Of a stretch of 64,000 nt of DNA, positions 56,765-64,000 are shown piece by piece. The stretch covers positions 1 to 64,000 of the forward strand of contig JAILGA010000136.1 in assembly GCA_024697225.1 (NCBI GenBank). Reading direction: 5' to 3'. The DNA comes from Lachnospiraceae bacterium (GTDB taxonomy: Bacteria > Bacillota > Clostridia > Lachnospirales > Lachnospiraceae). How positions within the stretch are numbered: position 1 is the first letter of the stretch; each line of letters starts with the position of its first letter. Below the pieces are notes generated by a model, which saw only the letters and a program-made list of their open reading frames with translations, did no database searches and was not told where the DNA came from. The position numbers were made by a program, and so were the translations under genes.

Positions 56765-57259
56765 TTACGGTATAACCCTGATCTGAGCAATTCTGTCATA
56801 ATCATCTGTCAATGTCAGCACAGCATACGTTCTCTCCCTGCTCCCGCCATGAGGATATGTAGGACTGCCCGGATTTATCATCAATATACTGCCTTCATTT
56901 ACAATCTCGGGAACGTGCGAATGCCCGAACAATATGATATCCGCGCGGTTTCTTTCTCCGATCTCCAAAAGATCATGATTGCCGTATTTTACATTTTCAT
57001 GATGACCGTGAGTGATCAGCACATTATAGAACATGATCCTCTCGTTAATGATAAGCGGCAGGCCGCCTCTGAAATCGCAGTTGCCCTGTACAGCCAGAAA
57101 TGTAAAGCGTTCGGGCGATTCAAAATACCGTTTCAGACTGGTCTCAGAGTCTCCGCAATGTATCAGATAATCAAAAGGTTCCTCCTTTGCGATCACCTGA
57201 TCTATGACACGGTTATCTCCATGTGTATCTGAGATTATTACAAGCTTCTTCTGATCCAT
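56765..57259 (-). CDS. YfcE/MJ0936-type metallophosphodiesterase
   Basis: A 164-residue calcineurin-like phosphoesterase with all metal motifs: IISDTHGD (D-x-H), IHCGDSE (GD), VQGNCDF (GN-x-D), LITHGHH, and ILFGHSHVP (GH-x-H). The size and NPGSPTYPHGG ending match the YfcE/MJ0936 group, which hydrolyses phosphodiesters in vitro and has no agreed physiological substrate. It is monocistronic and divergent from the diguanylate cyclase gene. A 7-bp hairpin (56727-56749) lies downstream but has no T tract. Confidence 0.9.
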   Translation of the reverse strand: MDQKKLVIISDTHGDNRVIDQVIAKEEPFDYLIHCGDSETSLKRYFESPERFTFLAVQGNCDFRGGLPLIINERIMFYNVLITHGHHENVKYGNHDLLEIGERNRADIILFGHSHVPEIVNEGSILMINPGSPTYPHGGSRERTYAVLTLTDDYDRIAQIRVIP

Positions 57260-57358
57260 TTATTTCTTCCTGACACAAAAACAAACTACGCCGGGTATAA
57301 AGTATATCAAACCCGCCCTTCCTGCGCAATCATAACCTGCTTCTGCACTACGGCAATC

Positions 57359-57388
57359 TTGAGAATACATCTGAAAGCGTGATATAAT
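57359..57388 (+). promoter_or_regulatory. Promoter of the diguanylate cyclase gene
   Basis: TTGAGA (57359-57364), 18-bp spacer, TATAAT (57383-57388) with TGA before it as an extended -10, about 75 bp upstream of the ATG. Confidence 0.78.
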
Positions 57389-57461
57389 ATTCCATAGAAT
57401 CGCTGTCAAAAGCAAAATGAATACCACAGCTGCATAAAAACATTCATGGAGAAGTAAGACA

Positions 57462-58961
57462 ATGGAGACCGAGATTTCAGAATATAGTTCGTTTTTGAAA
57501 GAAAACCGCATCAAAGTGAACGGCTATCTCAACAAGGCGCTGTGGTTCTTTGTCCTGACAGGACCTGCCATCGCATCGGGCATCAAAGGCGGTATCTTCA
57601 AAGACATCACTTATTTTACATGCATAAACATCTCCGTTGTGATCATCATCATGGCCCTTATCCATCTGTTGCTGCTCAAAAAGTATCCCGACAAGGCCTT
57701 CACCTGCATATTTGCATTAACGGCTCTGAACATGCTGCTGGCATATATGAACTATTCACACGTAAGCATATACCTGACCTGGTTTCTGGTCCCGCTTCTT
57801 AGTCTTCTGTTCTGCGACAGGCATCTCTTCTTCTATTCTGTCATATCAAACTACATTCTGATGTTCATCACCACCAGGCTGACAGCACCGTACGAAGCGG
57901 CACTGAGGACAGAGCACAAAAGCGTCAACGCATATTTTGCGAATGTCATCAGCGGCTTTACGATCGAATCGGTAGTAATGTTCGCATCCGCATATCTAAT
58001 CGGGAAACTGACAGTTGATTATTTCAAAAGTCTTTTTGATCAGCGCAGACAGATCATGGAACAGGAAAAAGCCATGGAAGAAAAAATGGGCATTCTCGAT
58101 TCCATGGCTGAGATATATGATAATGTAAACCTTATCGACTTTGTCAATAATACGGAAATGTCGCTTCGTGACTCAGAACAGAAAAAACACGGCATCGACT
58201 TCAGCGTTCAGACGCACACCCTCATGAATCAGAGGATCAAAAACCAGGTAATGCCCGATCAGCTCGATGAGTTCCTGCAGTTTACCAATATCAAGACCGT
58301 AAGATCAAGACTGGCTCAGAAGAAGCTTATCAGTGCGGACTTTATAGACATCGTCTCCGGGTGGTTTCGCGCACAGTACATCACCGTGGACTCAACCCTT
58401 GACAACATCCCGAATATGGTCATCTACACCACAAGAAACGTTGATGAAGAAAAAAGGAGGGAGGAACATCTCATCAGGATATCTATGACCGACGAGATGA
58501 CAAGACTGTTCAACCGCAGATGTTATGATGAAGATCTGAGGGAGATCAGAGATAGCGTTCTTTCGGATGATTTTGTGCTGTTCTCCATCGACGTAAACGG
58601 GCTTAAGAGAGTAAATGACACAAAGGGCCATGTGGCGGGCGATGAACTTATTAAGGGAGCAGCCAACTGCCTCGCTTTGTCAGTCGGAAACAAAGGAAAG
58701 GTATACAGAACCGGCGGCGATGAGTTTATGGCTGTGGTACACACGGATGATCCCGAAAAAGTGCGCGGCGAGATAATGAAGAAAGCCTCCGAATGGCACG
58801 GGATATATACCGATGAAGTCACGATGTCGGTAGGATATGCCTCTCACAAGGCCAATCCCGAAGCATCCGTCGACGACCTTGAACGCACTGCGGATGCTGA
58901 CATGTACGCAGAAAAAGACAGGCACTACAAAGAGAGAGGAATCGAGAGGAGAAAACACTAG
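57462..58961 (+). CDS. Membrane diguanylate cyclase
   Basis: A 499-residue protein with six or seven hydrophobic helices in residues 25-190, a PAS-like linker with coiled coil (about 195-330), and a GGDEF domain (about 335-495). The active site is intact: DEMTRLFNRRCYDEDL, FSIDVNGLKRVNDTKGH, GDELIKGAANCL and VYRTGGDEFMAVV. The RxxD inhibitory site expected five residues before GGDEF is absent (KGKVYRT). It should therefore make c-di-GMP without product inhibition, unlike the two pseudo-GGDEF proteins at 47.8-53.5 kb. It heads a possible operon with yhhN and dagK. Confidence 0.93.
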   Translation: METEISEYSSFLKENRIKVNGYLNKALWFFVLTGPAIASGIKGGIFKDITYFTCINISVVIIIMALIHLLLLKKYPDKAFTCIFALTALNMLLAYMNYSHVSIYLTWFLVPLLSLLFCDRHLFFYSVISNYILMFITTRLTAPYEAALRTEHKSVNAYFANVISGFTIESVVMFASAYLIGKLTVDYFKSLFDQRRQIMEQEKAMEEKMGILDSMAEIYDNVNLIDFVNNTEMSLRDSEQKKHGIDFSVQTHTLMNQRIKNQVMPDQLDEFLQFTNIKTVRSRLAQKKLISADFIDIVSGWFRAQYITVDSTLDNIPNMVIYTTRNVDEEKRREEHLIRISMTDEMTRLFNRRCYDEDLREIRDSVLSDDFVLFSIDVNGLKRVNDTKGHVAGDELIKGAANCLALSVGNKGKVYRTGGDEFMAVVHTDDPEKVRGEIMKKASEWHGIYTDEVTMSVGYASHKANPEASVDDLERTADADMYAEKDRHYKERGIERRKH

Positions 58962-58967
58962 AACCTC

Positions 58968-59621
58968 ATGGGTATTATGAGCCTGATTTTTGCGGCTGCC
59001 TTTATCATCTCAACGGCCGTACATCTTTATGCCTCACTCCGCAAGGATAGAAGGATGAGAAACATCTCCAAGCCCTTTATCCTGCTGTCCCTTCTCGGCT
59101 TTTACGCCCTGACGGCAAGTTCCGTGTCCGCGGCGATAATCCTCGCCCTCTTCTTCAGCTGGCTGGGCGATGTCCTGCTTATACCCGCCGGCATCAAATG
59201 GTTCACAGCCGGCGGCATCGCCTTTATGATCGGCCACGCATGCTTTGTGGCAGGCTACCTGCCCGATGTGGATATCTCCGTCATCCCGCTTCCTCTTATC
59301 CCTGTCCTTGCCTTGTTTTTTGCGGCGGCGGTGGCTTTCATCTTCTCAAAGCTCAAGCCCCATCTCCCGAAAGAAATCTTTTATCCGATGTTTTTCTACC
59401 TTCTCATAAACGGCACCATGAACTGCTTTGCCATCTTGAGATGCGCTAGTTTTCCCTCTGCCCCCACTCTGACCACAGCCGTCGGCGCGGCCCTGTTCTT
59501 CGTTTCCGACACCTCCCTGTTTTTTGTCAGGTTCAAGAAGGACAGCCGCCTTAAGACACATTTCCTGGTGATGTTAACATACTCGATCGGAGAGTTTCTG
59601 ATCGTGCTGGGTCTGCTGTAA
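58968..59621 (+). CDS. YhhN-family membrane protein (lysoplasmalogenase-like)
   Basis: A 217-residue protein with about seven or eight helices and the YhhN/TMEM86 motifs: SKPFILLSLLGF, LFFSWLGDVLL (about residue 62) and AALFFVSDTSLFF (about 170), with paired aspartates in the membrane. Members hydrolyse the vinyl-ether bond of lysoplasmalogens. That is plausible here because many anaerobic Clostridia contain plasmalogens. It starts 6 nt after the cyclase stop; a second ATG at residue 4 is also possible. Confidence 0.87.
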   Translation: MGIMSLIFAAAFIISTAVHLYASLRKDRRMRNISKPFILLSLLGFYALTASSVSAAIILALFFSWLGDVLLIPAGIKWFTAGGIAFMIGHACFVAGYLPDVDISVIPLPLIPVLALFFAAAVAFIFSKLKPHLPKEIFYPMFFYLLINGTMNCFAILRCASFPSAPTLTTAVGAALFFVSDTSLFFVRFKKDSRLKTHFLVMLTYSIGEFLIVLGLL

Positions 59622-59677
59622 GATAAGAAGTGGCATGTGAATAAAGAATCACACAGTTAATCAGGAGGACACAAGTC

Positions 59678-60493
59678 ATGAAATACTATCTCTACAATTC
59701 CCTGTCAAACAACGGTATCAGGCCTCAGGTGGCTGCGGGCACGGAACTGATCGATGCAGTCGGCATGGATTATCCTGAATACCTGAAAAAACTGGCTCCT
59801 GAAGATGAGGTCGTCCTCGTCGGCGGTGACGGCACGCTTAATTACTTTATCAATGCGGTAAAGGATACCGGTGTCAAAAATAACATTTATCTCCTTGGAT
59901 GCGGGACCGGGAATGATTTCCTTAAGGACATAGACAGACAGCCCGGTGAAGAGGTACTGATCAACCCGTATATCACCAATCTGCCCACCGTGCGCGTAAA
60001 CGGTCTCGAAAGGCTCTTTATCAACAACATGGGCTTCGGGATAGACGGCTATTGCTGTGAGGTTGCGGATAAGATCAAGGAGAAGAATCCTCAGGAAAAG
60101 ATAGACTATTCGGGCATTGCGATCAAAGGCCTTCTGTTCCACTTTAAACCCTGCCACGCCGAGATCACCGTGGACGGAAAAAAGCATGAATTCGATCACG
60201 TGTGGATAGCGCCCACCATGAAAGGAAAATACTACGGCGGCGGCATGAAGATGGCTCCCGGCCAGGACCGCACAAAAGACACGCTCACTGTTGTGGTCTA
60301 CCACTGCCGTTCCAAGCTGAAGGCACTTATGGCATTTCCATCGATTTTCAAAGGTGAGCACGTAAACAGGACGGACATCGTCGATATATTCACCGGGAAA
60401 GAGATAACGGTCCGTTTCTCCCGTCCCTGCGCAGCGCAGATAGACGGGGAAACAGTATTAAATGTGACAGAGTATTCAGCCCTTATGGGATGA
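59678..60493 (+). CDS. Diacylglycerol kinase family lipid kinase
   Basis: A 271-residue member of the DAGK_cat/YegS family. GGDGTLNYFIN (about residue 49) is the ATP-binding motif, GCGTGNDFLKDI (about 74) the second, and INNMGFGIDGYCCEV the third. The N-terminal nucleotide-binding lobe is shorter than in DgkB, since the usual NPxSG motif is replaced by YNSLSNNG. The lipid substrate is probably diacylglycerol or a related lipid, consistent with yhhN just upstream. AGGAGG lies 9 nt before the ATG. It converges with bioY, 20 nt apart. Confidence 0.88.
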   Translation: MKYYLYNSLSNNGIRPQVAAGTELIDAVGMDYPEYLKKLAPEDEVVLVGGDGTLNYFINAVKDTGVKNNIYLLGCGTGNDFLKDIDRQPGEEVLINPYITNLPTVRVNGLERLFINNMGFGIDGYCCEVADKIKEKNPQEKIDYSGIAIKGLLFHFKPCHAEITVDGKKHEFDHVWIAPTMKGKYYGGGMKMAPGQDRTKDTLTVVVYHCRSKLKALMAFPSIFKGEHVNRTDIVDIFTGKEITVRFSRPCAAQIDGETVLNVTEYSALMG

Positions 60494-60513
60494 CCGGTCG
60501 TTTGGCGTATATA

Positions 60514-61128
60514 TCAACCCCTGAGAAGCCCGGCTTTTGCAAGCGCCCTTTTAAGGATCGGTCCGAGTATCCCCGCGAGAATGATCTTAAGTATTGCTGT
60601 CGGAATGAAGGGTATGACACAGGCTGAGAGCGAATACATAAGCCCTGCCTCCGCCACAAACATGAACCAGACCGTGCCGATCGCATAGTTGATGAGAGCG
60701 CCGATTATCAGACCGAGCCACATGGGGACAGAACGTTTAAGCGCATTACCCTGAATTCTGCGTGAAAGCTCCACACCAAGCCCGGCTGCCAGCGCCATGA
60801 GAGGGAATGAAAACAGGAATCCTCCTGTCATGCCGAAGAGCTTGCCTATTCCTCCGACAAAGCCGGCAAAAACAGGGACGCCCGCCGCGCCAAGCAGCAG
60901 ATAGACAATTACCGAAAGAGTTCCGCGCTTTGTTCCCAGTATCATTGCGGCAAGCGGCACAGCCAGAGTCTGCAGCGTCATGGGCACTCCGCCCGGCAGC
61001 GGAACGCTTATCTGTGCCATTACCGTAATTATAGCCGTAAATACCGCGATATAGCAGATATCCAGCGCAGTGACCGCTGTTTTCTCCATATTTCCCGCCG
61101 ACATGTCTCTTTCCTTTGCCTTACTCAT
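60514..61128 (-). CDS. bioY: Biotin ECF transporter substrate-binding protein BioY
   Basis: A 204-residue membrane protein with six helices and BioY motifs: AVFTAIITVMAQISVPLPGG then VPMTLQTLAVPLAAMILG, YLLLGAAGVPVFAGFVGG and GMTGGFLFSFPLMA. BioY binds biotin and works with an ECF energising module encoded elsewhere. The start at 61128 (MSKAKERDMSAGN) follows GGAGAG by 5 nt; the frame is open further to 61239 inside the ABC gene. It lies 37 nt after the ABC transporter ATPase on the same strand and could be cotranscribed. Confidence 0.94.
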   Translation of the reverse strand: MSKAKERDMSAGNMEKTAVTALDICYIAVFTAIITVMAQISVPLPGGVPMTLQTLAVPLAAMILGTKRGTLSVIVYLLLGAAGVPVFAGFVGGIGKLFGMTGGFLFSFPLMALAAGLGVELSRRIQGNALKRSVPMWLGLIIGALINYAIGTVWFMFVAEAGLMYSLSACVIPFIPTAILKIILAGILGPILKRALAKAGLLRG

Positions 61129-61165
61129 GATGTCTCTCCTTCCTGAATGCACATATATTCTCCCG

Positions 61166-62746
61166 TCACGTCTCCATAAGAGCCGCGGCAAGCAGTTCCT
61201 TAGTATAAACCTGTTCGGGCGCGGAGTAAACCCTGTCAACCGAACCTTCCTCTACGATCCTCCCGCCCTTCATGATGGCCACCCTGTCGCAGATGCGGTA
61301 TATTACCCTCAGATCATGCGATATCAAAAGCATCGCGATCCCCTTCTCATCTCTGAGTCTCTCCATAAGTGCGATTATCTGCTGCTGTACGGTAACGTCC
61401 AGAGCAGAAACAGGTTCATCCGCTATAATGAGTCCGGGACGGGATATTATCGCCTCGGCTATGGCAACCCGCTGTCTCTGCCCTCCCGACAGTTCTCTGG
61501 GTTTTCTCGAAAGCAGTTCCTCAGAAAGCTCCGCCTGATCAAGCGCATTCAGGACGGCCTCCCTGATTGCAGACGCACCTCCCGGATACTTCCGCCTCTT
61601 TCCTCCTGTGAGCGCCTCCGTCAATATCCATTCCACGGTATGCGCCGGATTAAGGCTGCCGTAGGGATCCTGAAATATCATCCTCATCCCGTTCCCGTAA
61701 GGCTCATATCCCTCTGCTCTCAATATCTCACCGGAAGTCACCTCAAGAGCTCCCATTATCGCCCTTGCCGCTGTGGATTTGCCGCTCCCGCTCTCCCCCG
61801 CAAGCCCCAGTATCTCACCGGCCTTAAGTTCAAGCGAGACATCATGCAGTACCGTTTTGAAGCTGTTTTTGGACACTCCCGTCCGGTAGCCCGCGTCCAC
61901 GCGGGACATTCTGATCAGAGTTTCTCCTGCTTCCCTGCTCTTCTTCTTTTCACCTATCCTCGGGATCGCCCCGATGAGCTGTTTTGTATAATCCTCGCGC
62001 GGATTATAGAATACTTCCTCTGTTTCTCCCTCTTCGACTATTCTGCCGTCCTTCATCACGATGACCCTGTGGCAGAGAGTCTTTACCAGACTCAGATCGT
62101 GAGAGATGAAAAGGATCGCGCACCTCTTCTCCCTGTTTATCTTCTTAAAAAGCTCGATGATCTGGGCCTGAACCGTCACATCAAGCGCCGTTGTAGGTTC
62201 GTCGGCTATCAGTATCTTGGGATCGCTTATCATCGCGGCAGCTATCATGACTCTCTGCCTCATTCCGCCCGAGAGTTCATGGGGATAACTGTTATATACG
62301 CGCCCGCTGTCGGACAGACCGGCGTCCTCCAGTGCAGCAAGTGCCCTTTCCTTCCTCTCATCCGCAGACATTTCCGGATGATGGATCCTTAAGCTCTCTT
62401 CGACCTGCTTTCCCACTCTGTACGCCGGATTCAGGGACGAAAGCGGCTCCTGAAACACCACTGATATCTCATCACCCTGAAAGCCGCGCAGGATCTCCCT
62501 GTCGCAGTTTAAGAGGTTGTTTCCCTCAAAGAGTATGCTTCCGTTTCTGGCCATGCTGTGTCTCTTCAGGAGTCCGGCTATTGCAAGTGCGCTCAGGCTC
62601 TTCCCGGCGCCGGATTCCCCGACGATACCCACTATCTCACCCGCATTAAGTGTGAGGTCAAAATCAAAAACCGCAGTCTCCGGAAGTGTGTGGTCATTGA
62701 ATTCTATCATGAGATCCTTAACGGACAGGATCGGCGCGTCAGTCAT
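61166..62746 (-). CDS. Fused oligopeptide-type ABC transporter ATPase (DppD-DppF-like)
   Basis: A 526-residue protein with two complete ABC ATPase domains. Domain 1 (about 5-255): Walker A GESGAGKS, signature ELSGGMRQR, Walker B ILIADEPTTALD. Domain 2 (about 285-520): Walker A GESGSGKS, signature ELSGGQRQR, Walker B LIIADEPVSALD. Both resemble the D and F subunits of peptide/nickel/glutathione importers. ATG 62746 overlaps the permease end by 8 nt; sequence upstream of it in frame is a shadow of the permease gene. Substrate is not indicated; no binding protein is seen within the window. Confidence 0.93.
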   Translation of the reverse strand: MTDAPILSVKDLMIEFNDHTLPETAVFDFDLTLNAGEIVGIVGESGAGKSLSALAIAGLLKRHSMARNGSILFEGNNLLNCDREILRGFQGDEISVVFQEPLSSLNPAYRVGKQVEESLRIHHPEMSADERKERALAALEDAGLSDSGRVYNSYPHELSGGMRQRVMIAAAMISDPKILIADEPTTALDVTVQAQIIELFKKINREKRCAILFISHDLSLVKTLCHRVIVMKDGRIVEEGETEEVFYNPREDYTKQLIGAIPRIGEKKKSREAGETLIRMSRVDAGYRTGVSKNSFKTVLHDVSLELKAGEILGLAGESGSGKSTAARAIMGALEVTSGEILRAEGYEPYGNGMRMIFQDPYGSLNPAHTVEWILTEALTGGKRRKYPGGASAIREAVLNALDQAELSEELLSRKPRELSGGQRQRVAIAEAIISRPGLIIADEPVSALDVTVQQQIIALMERLRDEKGIAMLLISHDLRVIYRICDRVAIMKGGRIVEEGSVDRVYSAPEQVYTKELLAAALMET

Positions 62747-63563
62747 TGTTGCGCACCCCCTCTCCCATAAGCGAAAAGCCCAGGATCGAAAAAACCAGCA
62801 CGATTCCCGGAAGAAGTGCCATCTGAGGAGCTTTGAACAGATATTGCTGCGACTCCGAAAGCATCCTTCCGAGAGAGGAATCCGGAGGCTGTACACCTAT
62901 ACCCAAAAAGCTCAGGGACGCTTCAGCAAGCACAGCGTTATTAAAGCCTATAAGCGCCGATGAGATGAGGACATCCGCAATATTTGGCAGGATATGGAAA
63001 AATATGATCCTCATATGTGATATGCCGTGCTGTCTCGCACTCATGCAGTAATCCCTGTTCTTTTCCCTCAGGAACTCGCCCCTGACAGTTCTCGCGAAGC
63101 TCGGGATAAATGCGATGCCGAGCGCCAGCATGACATGTATACGCCCGCTCCCGAATACACTTACGAATACCAGTGCGAGCAGGATACTCGGAAAGGCAAA
63201 AAGCGTGTCTATCACGCGCATCATGACTTCATCAAAAATACCGCCGAAATAACCGCACAATGCGCCTATAAAAGCGCCGGCCGCCATACCTGTCATGACA
63301 GTGCCGAAAGCTATCGCAAGCGTCATTCCCGTTCCGGCCATCAGTCTGCTGAGCATATCCCTGCCCAGATGATCGGTGCCAAGCAGATGTCCGGCTGATA
63401 TGCCTGCGAGCTTTGCACCCTCGTCCATGGCATTCGGCGGAAACGGCGTATGCACATAACCAGCAAGAGCCAGAGCAAGCACAGCCATCGAGATCACAAA
63501 GCCCGTGCGGAACATCGCGCTCTTACCGAACCTGTCTGAAAACGGTGAGAAAAACTTCGCCAT
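62739..63563 (-). CDS. Peptide/nickel-type ABC transporter permease (DppC/OppC-like)
   Basis: A 274-residue permease with an N-terminal helix (AMFRTGFVISMAVLALALAG) and the BPD domain. Family landmarks are LLGTDHLGRDMLSRLMAGTG, the ATPase-contact EAA loop around EFLREKNRDYCMSARQHGIS, IIFFHILPNIADVLIS, and ASLSFLGIGVQPPDSSLGRML. Its end overlaps the ATPase gene, and it starts 10 nt after the OppB-like gene, giving the order B-C-DF. Confidence 0.93.
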   Translation of the reverse strand: MAKFFSPFSDRFGKSAMFRTGFVISMAVLALALAGYVHTPFPPNAMDEGAKLAGISAGHLLGTDHLGRDMLSRLMAGTGMTLAIAFGTVMTGMAAGAFIGALCGYFGGIFDEVMMRVIDTLFAFPSILLALVFVSVFGSGRIHVMLALGIAFIPSFARTVRGEFLREKNRDYCMSARQHGISHMRIIFFHILPNIADVLISSALIGFNNAVLAEASLSFLGIGVQPPDSSLGRMLSESQQYLFKAPQMALLPGIVLVFSILGFSLMGEGVRNND

Positions 63564-63573
63564 GCTCCAACTC

Positions 63574-64000
63574 CTATATCCTTGGATCCAACAGGCGGTA
63601 CAATATGTCCGCCGTCATGTTGACAAGCAGTATAAATGCAGCAAGCCCCATCACTATGGCTTCAACCACCGGATAATCCCTGCCGAGTATCGCGTTAAGA
63701 AGAAAACGCCCGTATCCGGGTATCCCGAATACCTGTTCTATGACAACGCTGCCGGCCACCATGTCCGTGAGATTCATTGACAGAAACGTCAGCGCGGGAA
63801 TGAACGCATTTTTCAGCACGTGTCTGTACAGAACCGCCATGGTTGAATTCCCTCTGCTGTAAGCAGTCCTTACATAATCCTCTCTGGCCTCCTTCAGGAT
63901 CTGTGCCCTGAGAAGTTTTACAGTCATTGCGATCCTCGGAAGCGCTATGGCAAGCGCAGGAAAGAACATATATGCCAGAAAACCCGCGGGATCGGTCTTA
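63574..64000 (-). CDS. Peptide/nickel-type ABC transporter permease (DppB/OppB-like), C-terminal part
   Basis: The frame is open to the right edge (KTDPAGFLAYMFFPALAIAL at the boundary), so the N-terminus lies outside. The visible about 141 residues hold the EAA loop (EAREDYVRTAYSRGNSTMAV) and the closing QVFGIPGYGRFLLNAILGRD and LVNMTADILYRLLDPRI, standard for OppB/DppB permeases. A methionine visible at 63969 is internal. Upstream genes, probably including a solute-binding protein, are beyond the window. Confidence 0.92.
   Translation of the reverse strand, partial: KTDPAGFLAYMFFPALAIALPRIAMTVKLLRAQILKEAREDYVRTAYSRGNSTMAVLYRHVLKNAFIPALTFLSMNLTDMVAGSVVIEQVFGIPGYGRFLLNAILGRDYPVVEAIVMGLAAFILLVNMTADILYRLLDPRI

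Noticed and set aside
57260..57514. 84-codon minus-strand frame with a hydrophobic helix
   Set aside because: It covers the promoter, ribosome site and first codons of the divergent diguanylate cyclase and has no ribosome site of its own. A small membrane protein is not strictly excluded.
61070..62392. 440-codon open frame on the plus strand
   Set aside because: Antisense to the two-domain ABC ATPase; no recognisable domain and no ribosome site.

Overview
The window looks like chromosomal DNA of an anaerobic, fibre-using Firmicute, most likely a Lachnospiraceae (Butyrivibrio/Roseburia-like) bacterium. The reasons are a clear cellobiose phosphorylase and a second GH94 phosphorylase, reg_prop-type hybrid sensor kinases, strong AGGAGG ribosome binding sites, sigma-A promoters (TTGACA/TATAAT, often extended TGn -10), a CymR-like Rrf2 regulator beside cysK, and three tRNA genes that do not encode CCA. 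I see no insertion sequence, prophage, plasmid gene or CRISPR array. The assignment rests on remembered family resemblance, not on a search.

Layout. 0-6.1 kb (minus strand): metY-cysK-cymR-like sulfur operon, a terminator-like hairpin, then trpE-trpG-larE and the N-terminal part of a membrane protein cut by the window edge. 6.3-16.6 kb (minus): corC-like CBS protein, yebC, a membrane protein with a long repetitive tail, an M16C peptidase, a DUF4349 lipoprotein, era and recO. 16.5-22 kb is a repeat-rich accessory stretch (LUD protein, two GNATs, P-loop kinase, PrsW, YdcF) with two arrays of a 52-bp palindromic repeat. 22-27.2 kb: a membrane-anchored J-domain protein, then (minus) a protein made of four FliM-N-terminus-like motifs, a coiled-coil protein, nnr and alr. 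27.2-36.3 kb (minus): one tight operon of glycosyltransferase, GH13 glucosidase, membrane HPt protein, double receiver and hybrid sensor kinase. 36.4-40.1 kb: tRNA-Pro(AGG), a pseudo-receiver and a metal resistance operon (arsR-like, HMA protein, P1B ATPase) under a 36-bp perfect palindrome. 40.1-43.9 kb: GH94 phosphorylase, a 27-codon membrane miniprotein and a LysR regulator. 44.2-53.6 kb (minus): a second signalling operon (giant hybrid kinase, GGDEF/EAL-like protein, double receiver) with EamA and PerM transporters and a possible papain-like protein. 53.6-57.3 kb: cellobiose phosphorylase, two tRNAs on the minus strand with a striking multi-branched palindromic element between them, and a YfcE phosphodiesterase. 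57.4-64 kb: diguanylate cyclase, YhhN, DagK, BioY and an oligopeptide-type ABC transporter running off the right edge.

How the parts may fit. Two operons share one signalling plan: a membrane sensor with an HPt domain or degenerate GGDEF/EAL domains, a hybrid histidine kinase, and a small protein of one pseudo-receiver plus one intact receiver. One operon carries alpha-glucan genes; the other is divergent from cellobiose phosphorylase. The four-motif protein resembles a multivalent version of the CheY-binding peptide of FliM and lies next to the first operon, so a receiver-docking role is attractive but untested. The most unusual items are that protein, the paired phosphorelay operons, the 52-bp palindrome arrays, and the structured element between the tRNAs.
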